The translations under genes were made by a program, and so were the position numbers. From Kribbella sp. NBC_00382 (GTDB lineage: Bacteria; Actinomycetota; Actinomycetes; Propionibacteriales; Kribbellaceae), in the NCBI RefSeq assembly GCF_036067295.1, contig NZ_CP107954.1, positions 6,944,001-7,008,000 on the forward strand: a stretch of 64,000 nucleotides of DNA. Reading direction: 5' to 3'. How positions within the stretch are numbered: the stretch's first letter is position 1; the number at the start of each line of letters is the position of its first letter. The notes under the pieces were generated by a model, which saw nothing but the letters and a program-made list of their open reading frames with translations, had not been told where the DNA came from and ran no database searches. Below are positions 36,037-44,234 of this stretch, one piece after another.

Positions 36037-36930
36037 ATGCGACGACAGTTGGTACCGACCATCACGACGTTCGCCGCCGTGACCGGGGTCGTGGCGTTCA
36101 CGCTGGTCGCGAGTGCTCCGGTGGGCAACGCGGCCGCGCGGCCCTCATCCGCGTACGCGATCAGCGCCGAGGGACAGGTCCCAGTGGCCCGTACTCCGTA
36201 CGCCGAGTCGCTGGACGGCAAGCGGCACACCACCTCCGCGCTTGAGCTGCCGAAGAACCCGCTGATCTCCGTGCGGGCCGGCACCGCGACGGCCGGGAAC
36301 GACGCCGCGTCGGTCGAGCTGTTCGACATCACCGTCGGGCCGGACATCCTCAGCCAGATCAAGCTGCCGCCGGACCTGAAGAAGAGCTGCGACACGCTGC
36401 CCGCCACGGGTGCCGACGACCTGCCGATCCCGAAGCTGCCGCTGCCCGACCTGGGCATCCCGCTGCCGGACCTGAGCACGATCGACCTGCCGGTCAAGAA
36501 CCTGCCTGACCTGTGCAAGCTGCTGCTCACCCCGCCGAGTTCGCTACTCGGCATCGAGGGCGTCAACGTGTGGTGCTCCGGGGACACGGGCGGCGTCGAC
36601 ATCGGCGCGCTGACCCTGCTCGGCCAACGCATCGCAGTACCGACTGTGAAGCAGAGCGCCTCGATCCCCGCTGCTCCCCTGGCGACGATCACCGTCAACG
36701 AGCAGTCCAAGCACTCGGACGGCTCGTTCACGATCACCGGCCTCACCATCAACCTCGGCGGTGGCGCCGAGGTCATCCGCCTCGCCTCGGCCACCTGCGC
36801 CAAGCCCGCAGCCAAGCCGACCCCGAAGCCGACCCCCACCAAGACTCAGCCCGTCCCGCCGCGCGAGGCCCCGGCCCCCGCAGCCCCGGTCCCCACCCCG
36901 GTCAAGACCCACCACCCGGTCACCGGCTGA
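36037..36930 (+). CDS. Secreted protein of unknown function with Pro/Thr-rich tail
   Basis: Protein of 297 residues with a classical signal peptide (basic start, TFAAVTGVVAFTLVASAPVGNA). No family is recognised. The mature part repeats PDL/PIPKLPLPDLGIPLPDL-type segments, contains four cysteines that could form two disulfides, and has beta-rich stretches (ASVELFDITVGPD, FTITGLTINLGGGAEVI) like those of other actinobacterial choice-of-anchor proteins. The last 45 residues are Pro/Lys/Thr-rich and suit a wall-spanning stalk. Only 40 nt separate it from the L,D-transpeptidase gene, so a cell-wall role is a fair guess. GGGGATCTG lies before the ATG. Confidence 0.75.
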   Translation: MRRQLVPTITTFAAVTGVVAFTLVASAPVGNAAARPSSAYAISAEGQVPVARTPYAESLDGKRHTTSALELPKNPLISVRAGTATAGNDAASVELFDITVGPDILSQIKLPPDLKKSCDTLPATGADDLPIPKLPLPDLGIPLPDLSTIDLPVKNLPDLCKLLLTPPSSLLGIEGVNVWCSGDTGGVDIGALTLLGQRIAVPTVKQSASIPAAPLATITVNEQSKHSDGSFTITGLTINLGGGAEVIRLASATCAKPAAKPTPKPTPTKTQPVPPREAPAPAAPVPTPVKTHHPVTG

Positions 36931-36935
36931 CCACT

Positions 36936-36954
36936 GCCCACCGATCTGGTGGGC
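36936..36954 (+). terminator. Short terminator hairpin behind the secreted-protein gene
   Basis: GCCCACC and GGTGGGC form a 7-bp stem around 5 nt, directly behind the stop codon. No U-tract. Confidence 0.5.
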
Positions 36955-36990
36955 TTGAACACCTTCGGGCGACCTTGAACAAGTTATTTC

Positions 36991-37030
36991 ATGTCCAAGG
37001 TCGCCGCTTCATGTCCAAGGTCGCCGCTTC
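36991..37030. repeat. Perfect 20-bp tandem duplication
   Basis: ATGTCCAAGGTCGCCGCTTC occurs twice head to tail (36991-37010, 37011-37030), just beyond the end of the convergent SDR gene. The segment CAAGGTCGC in each copy is the inverse of GCGACCTTG at 36969-36977, so the transcript can form alternative hairpins. Function unclear. Confidence 0.8.
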
Positions 37031-37036
37031 TGGCGC

Positions 37037-37708
37037 TCAGCCGGCCAGCAATGCTTTGGCTCGCCTGGTGTCGTCGTCGGCCAGGACCTCGGTCTGGTCG
37101 GCTTCCAGGCCGTCGAGCGCCTGCCGGACGACATCGGCAGGGTCGTTCTTGGGGATGTCCCAGCCGGCCATCATGTCGGTGTCGGTGGCGGCCAGCAGCA
37201 GCCCGGTCACCAGCGTGCCCTGGTCGGCGAGCTCCAGCCGCGCGCCGTTGGTCAGGCTCCATTCAGCCGACTTGGCCGCGGCGTAGGCACCGGCTCCGGG
37301 TGACGTGGCCCACGACAGCGCCGACAACACGTTCAAGATGCCGCCACCGCCGTTGGCCCCGAGGATCGGCGCGAAGGCCCGGATCATCGACAACGTCCCG
37401 TAGAAGTGCGTGTCCAGCTCCCGCCTGATCTCTCCCAGGTCGCCACGGACCAGATCGTTCATGGTCGTGATCCCCGCGTTGTTGATCAACAGGTCCACGT
37501 CCCCCGCGACGGCGGCCGCCGCGGCAACAGCCTCCGGATCGGTGATGTCGAGCCGCAGCGTCTCCACCCCCGGCAGGTCGATCTGCTCCGGGTTACGAGC
37601 AGTCGCATAGACCTTGCGAGCACCCCGCTCCAGCAACGCCGCCGCGAAATGCCGGCCGATCCCCCGGTTGGCTCCAGTGACAAGTGCAGTGCTTCCAGCG
37701 ATTTTCAT
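37037..37708 (-). CDS. Short-chain dehydrogenase/reductase
   Basis: Protein of 223 residues, a slightly short classical SDR. It has the cofactor motif TGANRGIG, the NNAG motif (LLINNAGITT), and the catalytic Ser...Tyr-x-x-x-Lys set (SALSWATSPGAGAYAAAK). The residue after the second strand (ATARNPEQ) suggests NADP(H) preference. The ATG at 37706-37708 has GGTGGAG upstream; an in-frame extension of 19 residues is less likely. It diverges from an AraC regulator 90 nt away, which probably controls it. Substrate unknown. Confidence 0.9.
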   Translation of the reverse strand: MKIAGSTALVTGANRGIGRHFAAALLERGARKVYATARNPEQIDLPGVETLRLDITDPEAVAAAAAVAGDVDLLINNAGITTMNDLVRGDLGEIRRELDTHFYGTLSMIRAFAPILGANGGGGILNVLSALSWATSPGAGAYAAAKSAEWSLTNGARLELADQGTLVTGLLLAATDTDMMAGWDIPKNDPADVVRQALDGLEADQTEVLADDDTRRAKALLAG

Positions 37709-37785
37709 AACTCCACCGTATGGATCAGCCCCCGAGTCAACCGATGCCCAAATGCGGCAGATCAATAGCTGTTTGTCGCATCGCG

Positions 37786-37791
37786 TAGCCT
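37786..37791 (+). promoter_or_regulatory. -10 box of the AraC regulator gene
   Basis: TAGCCT followed by 7 nt and ATG at 37799; leaderless arrangement. Confidence 0.5.
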
Positions 37792-37798
37792 CAAAGCC

Positions 37799-38743
37799 AT
37801 GGACTTGCTGGCCGATGCCCTAGCTGTGAGCGGCGTCCGCGGAACCCTCGGCGCCCGGATCGAGGGCGCCGAGCCCTGGGCAGTCGCGTGGCAACCCGTC
37901 GAGCGTGCCGTCATCTACGCCGTCACCGCGGGAACCGCCTGGCTCAACGTCCGCGGCCGCGAGCCGCTGGAGCTGATGCCCGGCGACGTCGTACTGCTCC
38001 GCAACGGCGCCGGCCACGTACTGAGTAGCGATCCGGGCGCGCTCGCACCCGGCTGCGACCACCTGGTCGCCGAGCGGGCGCGGGAGACCGGAGACGTCCT
38101 GCGCTTCGGTACCGGCGAGGTCCGCACCCACGTGACCAGCGCCAGCTACGAGAACGATCCGGCGATCTCCACCCAGGTGCTCGGGTCGTTGCCTGAGGTC
38201 GTGCACCTACCAGCCGACAGCAGCGGCAGTTGCCTCGACGACACCGTCCGGCTGATCGGCCGGGAGGTCGCGTATCCGCAGCTCGGTGCGGCGATCGTGC
38301 TCGACCGGCTGGTCGACATCCTGCTCGTCCAGCTGATCCGCGTCTGGCTCGCGCACCACCCCGAGGAGGCCAGGAAGTCTTGGCTCGGCGTGCTGGACGA
38401 CCCGTTGCTCAGCGCGGCACTCACCAAGCTCCACGGCGATCCGGCCCGCCCATGGACGACGGCCAGCCTCGCCACCGAGCTGGCCGTCTCACGAGCCACC
38501 CTGTCGCGCCGCTTCCTCGCCGGCACCGGCGAGAGCCCGGGCGCGTACTTGACCAACTGGCGCATGGACCTCGCCGCCCGCCGCCTCCGCGACTCCGACG
38601 ACACCCTCGAGACGATCGCCCGCGCAGTCGGCTACATGTCCGTCTACGCCTTCAGCCGCGCGTTCAGCCGCGCCCGCTCGACCCCACCCGGCCGGTACCG
38701 GCTGACCTCGCGCACAGCCGAGCCAGTCGGCGGTGCCTGCTAG
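37799..38743 (+). CDS. AraC-family regulator with cupin sensor domain
   Basis: Protein of 314 residues. The N-terminal cupin_6-type sensor ([39 protein letters not shown]) is followed by a helical linker with RPADDSSG-like segments. The C-terminal double helix-turn-helix has [41 protein letters not shown] and [19 protein letters not shown]. It is divergent from the SDR gene, so it most likely activates or represses it in response to a small molecule. Its stop overlaps that of the convergent mshC gene by 4 nt (CTAG). Confidence 0.9.
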   Translation: MDLLADALAVSGVRGTLGARIEGAEPWAVAWQPVERAVIYAVTAGTAWLNVRGREPLELMPGDVVLLRNGAGHVLSSDPGALAPGCDHLVAERARETGDVLRFGTGEVRTHVTSASYENDPAISTQVLGSLPEVVHLPADSSGSCLDDTVRLIGREVAYPQLGAAIVLDRLVDILLVQLIRVWLAHHPEEARKSWLGVLDDPLLSAALTKLHGDPARPWTTASLATELAVSRATLSRRFLAGTGESPGAYLTNWRMDLAARRLRDSDDTLETIARAVGYMSVYAFSRAFSRARSTPPGRYRLTSRTAEPVGGAC

Positions 38744-39960
38744 AGCTTGACGCCCAGCAGAGCATCGACAGCCTGAGCAACCAGCGCCGGCGCTTCAGTG
38801 TCGTCGCCGTTGCTCTCGGCCCACTGGTCGACAGCGGCCAGTGCTGCAGCCGTGTCGAGGTCGTTGGTGAGGGCAGCGCGCAGAGCATCGACAGCAGCCG
38901 CACCGTCGGGGCCGGTGCCGCGGCCGATCGCGCCGCGCCAGATGTCCAGGCGTTCCTGGGCGGCGAGCAGGTCGGGAGTCGTCCAGAACCAGTCGGTGCG
39001 GTAGTGGTGGGCCAGCAGGGCCAAGCGGATCGCCATCGGGTCGGTACCGGCCTGGCGTTCCTTCGAGACCAGGACCAGGTTGCCCTTGGACTTCGACATC
39101 TTCTCGCCGTCCAGGCCGACCATCGCCTGGTGCACGTAGGCCCGCGCGAACGGGTGCTCCCCCGTCGCCACCTGCGCGCCGCTCGCCGACATCTCGTGGT
39201 GCGGGAAGATCAGGTCGCTCCCGCCACCCTGGACGTCGAACGTCATCCCGAGGTGCTCCAACGCGATCGCCGAGCACTCGACATGCCACCCCGGCCGGCC
39301 GCGCCCAAACGGCGAGTCCCAGGCCGGCTCCCCCGGCCGTTCGGCCCGCCACAGCAGGCTGTCCAGCGGGTCACGCTTGCCCTCGCGATCCGGGTCGCCG
39401 CCACGTTCGGCGAACAGTGCCCGCATCTTCTCGACGTCGTACCCCGACACTCCACCGAATGTCGGGTCGGCCTTCACTGCGAAGTACAGGTCGTCGTCGA
39501 CCGAGTAGACCGCGCCTGCTCGTTGCAGGTCCTCGATCGCGCCGACCACCAGGTCGATCGACTCGACCACGCCGATGTAGTTCTGCGGCGGGATCACCCG
39601 CAGCGCGGTCATGTCGTCGCGGAACAACTGGATCTCGGACTGCGCGAGATCGGTCCAGTCGACGCCGGTCGCGGTCGCGCGCTCGAGCAGCGGGTCGTCC
39701 ACGTCGGTGATGTTCTGGGTGTAGTGCACGGCGTACCCGGCATCGCGCCAGAGGCGGTTGATCAGGTCGAATGTGACGTACGTCGCAGCATGCCCCATGT
39801 GCGTCGCGTCGTACGGCGTGATGCCACAGACGTAAATGCGCGCCGCGCCATCGGGCCCCGGCGGCACCTCCACCGGACCCGCGGAAGCGGTGTCGTAGAG
39901 GCGAAGACGCCGCGCCGGCCCGGGTACGACCGGGATTTCTGGTTCTGTCCACGCCTGCAT
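38740..39960 (-). CDS. mshC: L-cysteine:1D-myo-inositol 2-amino-2-deoxy-alpha-D-glucopyranoside ligase
   Basis: Protein of 406 residues. This is the mycothiol-specific paralogue of cysteinyl-tRNA synthetase. Class I signature motifs are [12 protein letters not shown] (HIGH) and KMSKSKGN (KMSKS). The zinc-binding cysteines lie in YVCGITPY and [14 protein letters not shown]. It has the shorter C-terminus of MshC and lacks the anticodon-binding domain, which separates it from CysS. It joins cysteine to glucosamine-inositol in mycothiol synthesis, the main redox buffer of actinobacteria. Together with the phosphatase, DUF3090 and SCO1664-family genes to the right it forms a conserved cluster, interrupted here by an unrelated reductase. 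Confidence 0.96.
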   Translation of the reverse strand: MQAWTEPEIPVVPGPARRLRLYDTASAGPVEVPPGPDGAARIYVCGITPYDATHMGHAATYVTFDLINRLWRDAGYAVHYTQNITDVDDPLLERATATGVDWTDLAQSEIQLFRDDMTALRVIPPQNYIGVVESIDLVVGAIEDLQRAGAVYSVDDDLYFAVKADPTFGGVSGYDVEKMRALFAERGGDPDREGKRDPLDSLLWRAERPGEPAWDSPFGRGRPGWHVECSAIALEHLGMTFDVQGGGSDLIFPHHEMSASGAQVATGEHPFARAYVHQAMVGLDGEKMSKSKGNLVLVSKERQAGTDPMAIRLALLAHHYRTDWFWTTPDLLAAQERLDIWRGAIGRGTGPDGAAAVDALRAALTNDLDTAAALAAVDQWAESNGDDTEAPALVAQAVDALLGVKL

Positions 39961-39967
39961 GGGAGCG

Positions 39968-39973
39968 AGCCTA
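39968..39973 (-). promoter_or_regulatory. -10 box of mshC
   Basis: On the minus strand TAGGCT lies 7 nt before the ATG; leaderless arrangement. Confidence 0.5.
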
Positions 39974-40043
39974 TCCAGTCAGCGAATTCGCGCCACGACC
40001 TGGCTCACTCCCCGATCCGCCGCGCGATCCCGGCGGTTTTGCG

Positions 40044-40853
40044 CTAGTGGGTCCGCCAGGCCCTCGCGGCGTACTCCCGGAAGGCGATCGCCGGCCGCCC
40101 GAGCAGCTTCGCGACGGTGTCGGTGGGTTCGGTGATCAGCCCCGACCGCATCACTTCGAACAGCCCACCCAACTCCGCCGCGACCTCGACCGGGTATCCC
40201 TCGCCGACCAGCCCCGCCTCGTACTCTGGACCCGTCACCTCGACGTACTCCATCGCCCGCCCACTCGCCTCGGACATCACCCGAACGGCCTCGGCGAACG
40301 TGATCGAATCCGGCCCCGACAGCTCATACACCTGCCCCGCATGCCCGACCCCGGTCAACGCCAGCGCCGCCACCTCGGCCACGTCCTGGACGTCGATGAA
40401 CGGCTCCCCCACTGCACCGATCGGCAACGACAGCCGCCCGGCCAGCAACGGCTCGCGCCAGGTGTACTCGTCGAAGTTCTGGTTGAAGTTGTTCGCCCGC
40501 ACGACCGTCCAGTCCGCCCCGGACGCCATCACCACCTGCTCAGCCGTCAACATCGCGTGCCCGAAGGCACCTCCAGCCTGGTCGAGCCTCCGCCCCGACA
40601 ACACGACCAACCGCTCCACCCCCGCCCCCACGCCCTGCGCCACGAACTCCTCGATCGGCGCCGGATCGTCCGGCGCCACCAGATACACCGCCCGTACGCC
40701 GGCCAGCACCGCCTCCCACGACGCAGGCTCAGCCCAGTCGAACCGCACCTCCCCCGACCGCGACGCCGCCCGAACTTCGTTGCCCTCGGCCCGTAATTGC
40801 GGAACCAGCCGCCGCCCGGTCTTCCCCGTCGCCGCCAACACCAGAATCGTCAT
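40044..40853 (-). CDS. NmrA-like NAD(P)-binding reductase
   Basis: Protein of 269 residues from the ATG at 40851-40853; a GTG two codons upstream is possible. The N-terminal cofactor motif VLAATGKTGRRLVPQL is at residues 4-19. It belongs to the extended, atypical SDR group (NmrA/azoreductase/quinone-reductase-like): VRANNFNQNFDEYTW, GAVGEPFIDVQDVAEVAALAL and YELSGPDSITFAEAVRVM are characteristic. It lacks a clear Tyr-x-x-x-Lys pair, so it may sense NADP(H) or reduce quinones. An AraC-type fragment starts 11 nt away on the other strand, and an intact AraC protein may once have regulated this gene. Confidence 0.87.
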   Translation of the reverse strand: MTILVLAATGKTGRRLVPQLRAEGNEVRAASRSGEVRFDWAEPASWEAVLAGVRAVYLVAPDDPAPIEEFVAQGVGAGVERLVVLSGRRLDQAGGAFGHAMLTAEQVVMASGADWTVVRANNFNQNFDEYTWREPLLAGRLSLPIGAVGEPFIDVQDVAEVAALALTGVGHAGQVYELSGPDSITFAEAVRVMSEASGRAMEYVEVTGPEYEAGLVGEGYPVEVAAELGGLFEVMRSGLITEPTDTVAKLLGRPAIAFREYAARAWRTH

Positions 40854-40864
40854 ACCCACAACCC

Positions 40865-41068
40865 AACGACCTCACCGGTGAAAGCCCGCTCGGATACCTG
40901 ACCGACCTGCGGATGACGCTCGCCGCCGACCTGCTTGCCGAGCCGGGCGCATCGGTCGGCGCGGTCGCCCGGCGCATCGGGTACGCCGACGCGTTCAGCT
41001 TCAGCGCTGCCTTCAAACGCGAACGAGGCATCAGCCCGAGCAACCTCAGCCAGCCGGCGACCGTCTAG
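40865..41068 (+). pseudogene. AraC-family regulator remnant, C-terminal helix-turn-helix only
   Basis: An open stretch of 67 codons without a start codon translates to the last DNA-binding part of an AraC protein: LTGESPLGYLTDLRMTLAAD, then LLAEPGASVGAVARRIGYAD, then AFSFSAAFKRERGISPSNLS and a TAG stop. The sensor domain and the first helix-turn-helix are missing, and the upstream DNA belongs to the divergent NmrA gene. It is a decayed fragment of a regulator that likely accompanied that reductase when it arrived. Confidence 0.85.
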
Positions 41069-41077
41069 CCAAGCCAG

Positions 41078-41869
41078 TTAGAAGGCCGGCCAGGGAATGG
41101 CTGGCCAGTCGTCGCTCGGCTGTGGGAAATTGCCTGCCTTCAACAGCGCGGCGCAGCGCTCGCGGGTGACCGCCAATTCGACCGGGGTGATCAGGTCGGC
41201 GAGCTCCGCACCGACTTCACCGGCCAGGCCGTCGGCGAGTTTGCGGACGTCGTCGAGTAGTTCTGGCGGTACCGGCGTACCGGCCCAGCCCCAGAGCACC
41301 GTACGCAGCTTGTCGTCGGCGTTGAAGGTGACGCCATGGTCGACGCCGAACACGCGTCCGTCGCCCGGGTTGAGCACGTGCCCGCCCTTGCGATCCGCAT
41401 TGTTGACGACGGCATCGAACACCGCCATCCGCTGCAACGAAAGGTTGTCCGCGTGCACCAGCGTCACCGGCTTGTGCCGGCCGTCGAGTGCGTCGAGTAC
41501 GCCGACCCAGCCCTTCGGCACCCGGCCCTGCGGGACGATGTCGACCAGCTCGGTCTTGCCCGGCGGCAACTCGATCTCGTCGATCCACAACTGCACCATG
41601 CCGACACCGAGCGGCCCGTCGCGGAGCAGCGTCGGCGGTACGACATGCCAGCCGAGCGCCTCGGAGACGACGTAGGCGGCGTACTCCCGCTCCGCCAGCG
41701 TCCCGTCCGGGAAGTCCCACAGCGGCCGCTCACCCTCGACGGGTTTGTAGACGACCGTCGCCGACTCGCCGTCGAGGCTCACCGTGCCTTGAAAGGTTCC
41801 GTTGGACGCGGCCACCAGGCGGCCGAGCAGATCCAGCTCGCCACGTGCGAGCAGGTCCGGGTCGATCAT
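41078..41869 (-). CDS. SCO1664-family kinase-like protein
   Basis: Protein of 263 residues. The N-terminal segment GTFQGTVSLDGESATVVYKPV resembles a nucleotide-binding sheet with its lysine. The middle DNLSLQRMAVFDAVVNNADR followed by KGGHVL and VFGVDHGVTF resembles the catalytic Asp/Asn and metal-binding Asp of phosphatidylinositol-kinase-like folds. The family is conserved next to DUF3090 and the phosphatase in actinobacteria, but its substrate is not established. Its ATG overlaps the stop of the DUF3090 gene (ATGA), so the two are co-translated. Confidence 0.88.
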   Translation of the reverse strand: MIDPDLLARGELDLLGRLVAASNGTFQGTVSLDGESATVVYKPVEGERPLWDFPDGTLAEREYAAYVVSEALGWHVVPPTLLRDGPLGVGMVQLWIDEIELPPGKTELVDIVPQGRVPKGWVGVLDALDGRHKPVTLVHADNLSLQRMAVFDAVVNNADRKGGHVLNPGDGRVFGVDHGVTFNADDKLRTVLWGWAGTPVPPELLDDVRKLADGLAGEVGAELADLITPVELAVTRERCAALLKAGNFPQPSDDWPAIPWPAF

Positions 41870-42441
41870 TCGCGGACGTGCCTGCGGTAGCCGTTGGCGC
41901 GCGGGCAGATGTGCCCCTCCGGGTCGATCGGGCGGCCGCAGAACGGGCAGCTCGGCCGGCCGGACGCGACCAGCGCGACGGCCCGGCGGGCGAACGCCCG
42001 GGCCTGCTCCTCGCTGATCCGGACGATGAACACCTCGGCATCGTCGGACTCCAGCGCTGCCGCGACCGGGTCGGGCTCCTCCACCTCGGCCTGCTCGGCG
42101 ACGACTACCGCGAAGACCTCGATCACCACCTTCTCGGCGTCGGCCTCCCAGGCCAGCGTCATGGTGCCGGCCCGGAACTCCTCCTCGATCGGCTGCTCCA
42201 GCGGATCGGTGTCGTCGACCGTGGTCTGGCCGGCCGGCTCGCGGTCGAACCGCCGCGCGACCTCGTCCAGCATCACGTCCAGCCGCTCCGCGAGCGCCAT
42301 CACCTGTTCCTTCTCACAGGCCACCGAGGTCAGCCGGTTACCCGCCCTGGCCTGCAGGAAAAAGGTCCGGGCACCGGGTTCACCGACGGTGCCGGCGACG
42401 AACCGGTCCGGATCGTCATACGAATGCACTACGCGCGCCAT
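41866..42441 (-). CDS. DUF3090 family protein with C-terminal zinc ribbon
   Basis: Protein of 191 residues. N-terminal VHSYDDPDRFVAGTVGEPGA and FFLQARAGNRLTSVACEKEQ, a central acidic part, then a zinc-binding motif CPFCGRPIDPEGHICPRANG at the C-terminus. The family is actinobacteria-specific (Rv2134c is a member) and always lies with the histidine phosphatase and SCO1664-family genes. Function unknown; co-occurrence with mshC suggests a link to mycothiol or redox metabolism but does not prove it. Confidence 0.9.
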   Translation of the reverse strand: MARVVHSYDDPDRFVAGTVGEPGARTFFLQARAGNRLTSVACEKEQVMALAERLDVMLDEVARRFDREPAGQTTVDDTDPLEQPIEEEFRAGTMTLAWEADAEKVVIEVFAVVVAEQAEVEEPDPVAAALESDDAEVFIVRISEEQARAFARRAVALVASGRPSCPFCGRPIDPEGHICPRANGYRRHVRE

Positions 42442-42448
42442 GCTCTAG

Positions 42449-42454
42449 ACCCTA
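42449..42454 (-). promoter_or_regulatory. -10 box of the DUF3090 gene
   Basis: On the minus strand TAGGGT lies 7 nt before the ATG. It sits in the 13-nt gap behind the phosphatase gene, so DUF3090 may have an internal promoter as well as read-through. Confidence 0.4.
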
Positions 42455-43165
42455 TTACCGTCCACCGACTACGGCGTCGGAGGACTGCACTGCGGACTTC
42501 TTGGCGCGTCCCTTCGCCTTGGCCGGAGGCTTCGGGATCAGCGATGCCAGCTCGCTTCCCGAGTCGTTCAGCCGGATCAGGAACGGGCGGGTCTTGGTGT
42601 AGGTGATGATCGTGGTCGAGGCGGTGTCGACGACGATCCGCTGGAAGCTGTCCAGATGCTGGCCGAGGGCATCGGACACGATCGCCTTGATCACGTCGCC
42701 GTGCGACACGGCCACCCAGACCGCGTTGTCCCCGTGCGATGCCGCGATCGCCGCGTCGTGCGCGCGGATCGCGTCCACCGCGCGCTGCTGCATCCCGCGC
42801 ATCGACTCGCCGTTCGGGAACGTGACGCCCGACGGATGCTGCTGGACGACGGCCCACAGCGGGTCCTTGGCCAGCGTGGCGATCTTCTCTCCGGTCCAGT
42901 CGCCGTACCCGCACTCGGTCAGCCGCCGGTCCGTTGCCGGACGCAACTCCGGGTGGTGCTTGGCGATCGCCGCCGCGGTCTGCTTGCAGCGGTCCAGAGG
43001 TGAGGTCACGATCGCGGCCAGCGGAAGGCCGGCCAGCCGCTCCGCCACCGCGGCCGCCTGCTGGACACCGGTCTCGTCGAGCTTCACCCCTGGCGTCCGC
43101 CCGGCCAGTACGCCGGAAGTATTGGCACTGCTGCGTCCGTGCCGGACCAGAATCACCGTGGGCAT
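42455..43165 (-). CDS. Histidine phosphatase, MSMEG_4193 family
   Basis: Protein of 236 residues from the ATG at 43163-43165, chosen because TAACGT lies 7 nt upstream; a GTG three codons earlier is possible. The phosphoglycerate-mutase-like RHG motif is VILVRHGRSSANTSG at residues 3-17. SPLDRCKQTAAAI, CGYGDWTGEKI and VAVSHGDVIKAIV (second His) complete the active site. The C-terminal ~30 residues are Lys/Ala/Ser-rich. Members are annotated as phosphomutases, but phosphatase activity is more likely. It heads the phosphatase-DUF3090-SCO1664 operon. Confidence 0.9.
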   Translation of the reverse strand: MPTVILVRHGRSSANTSGVLAGRTPGVKLDETGVQQAAAVAERLAGLPLAAIVTSPLDRCKQTAAAIAKHHPELRPATDRRLTECGYGDWTGEKIATLAKDPLWAVVQQHPSGVTFPNGESMRGMQQRAVDAIRAHDAAIAASHGDNAVWVAVSHGDVIKAIVSDALGQHLDSFQRIVVDTASTTIITYTKTRPFLIRLNDSGSELASLIPKPPAKAKGRAKKSAVQSSDAVVGGR

Positions 43166-43172
43166 AGACCGC

Positions 43173-43178
43173 ACGTTA
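43173..43178 (-). promoter_or_regulatory. -10 box of the phosphatase-DUF3090-SCO1664 operon
   Basis: On the minus strand TAACGT lies 7 nt before the phosphatase ATG. It also overlaps the alternative GTG start, which argues against that GTG. Confidence 0.45.
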
Positions 43179-43214
43179 TCCGGTCGGGCAAGTCACCGAT
43201 GCCATGATGTGTCC

Positions 43215-44198
43215 GTGATCGTGGATTGCGGGGTCTATTCGGAGGGTCAACGGCACGACCTGCCGAAGGACCCCGAGACGGTGGCGCGGACCATCGGCCA
43301 CGACCAAGAGGCGTTCGGCTGGGTCGGCCTTTACGAGCCGACCGAGGCCGAGCTGGCCCGCGTCCAGGCGCTGTTCGACCTCCATCCGCTCGCCGTCGAG
43401 GACGCCCTCGAACCCCATCAGCGGCCCAAGGTCGATCGCTACGACGACTCCTTCGTGATGGTCCTCCGCACACTTTGGTACGTCGACGAGGAGGACGCCG
43501 TCGAGACCGGCCAGGTCAGCATCTTCGTCGGCCGCCGGTACGTCGTGACCGTCCGGCACGGCGAAGGCGCGCCCTTGACCACCGCCCGCCAGGACCTCGA
43601 GGACCGTGCCTCCGTACTCGGCCACGGCCCGGCCGCGGTGCTCTGGGCGATCTGCGACTCCATCGTGGACGGCTTCGAGACGGTCGCCGAGGCCGTCGAG
43701 GTCGATGTCGACGAGGTGGAGACCTCGGTGTTCTCCCCCGAGCGCACCAGCGACGCGGAACGGATCTACACCCTCAAGCGCGAGGTGCTGGAGATGCGCC
43801 GCGCGATCATCCCGCTGCGGGAGCCGATCGAGGCGTTCGCGCACGGCTCCGTACCGGGGATCAGCCACGAGGCCGCGCCGTTCTTCCGCGACGTCGCCGA
43901 CCACGTGATCCGGGTCTCCGACCAGACCGACGCGCTCGACACGCTGCTCACCTCGGCCCTCAACGCACACCTGGCCCGCGTCTCGGTCCAGCAGAACGAC
44001 GACATGCGCCGCATCTCTGCCTGGGTGGCGATCGCAGCGGCCCCCACGATGATCGCCGGCATCTACGGCATGAACTTCCACAACATGCCCGAACTGACCT
44101 GGCACTACGGCTACTACGCCGTCGTCACACTGATGCTCGTCACCTGCACCACGATGTACGCCGGCTTCCGCAAGGCCGGCTGGCTCGGCCCTTCGTAG
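43215..44198 (+). CDS. corA: CorA-type magnesium/cobalt transporter
   Basis: Protein of 327 residues, GTG start. A cytoplasmic domain of ~265 residues with HPLAVEDALEPHQRPKVDRYDD and long helices is followed by two membrane helices. The GMN selectivity motif at the end of the first helix is in IAGIYGMNF, and the loop MPELTWHYGYY corresponds to the conserved MPE segment. It conducts Mg2+ down its gradient as a pentamer. Divergent from the phosphatase operon; in the mycobacterial relative of this locus a transporter is also nearby. Confidence 0.93.
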   Translation: MIVDCGVYSEGQRHDLPKDPETVARTIGHDQEAFGWVGLYEPTEAELARVQALFDLHPLAVEDALEPHQRPKVDRYDDSFVMVLRTLWYVDEEDAVETGQVSIFVGRRYVVTVRHGEGAPLTTARQDLEDRASVLGHGPAAVLWAICDSIVDGFETVAEAVEVDVDEVETSVFSPERTSDAERIYTLKREVLEMRRAIIPLREPIEAFAHGSVPGISHEAAPFFRDVADHVIRVSDQTDALDTLLTSALNAHLARVSVQQNDDMRRISAWVAIAAAPTMIAGIYGMNFHNMPELTWHYGYYAVVTLMLVTCTTMYAGFRKAGWLGPS

Positions 44199-44230
44199 TA
44201 CCGCCCGCACTTCGTAGTACAGGCGGTACT
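44197..44230. terminator. Hairpin between convergent corA and uppP
   Basis: AGTACCGCC (44197-44205) and GGCGGTACT (44222-44230) form a 9-bp stem around 16 nt. CTTCGTAGTA occurs twice within the same stretch. It probably serves as a bidirectional terminator. Confidence 0.5.
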
Positions 44231-44234
44231 TCCG

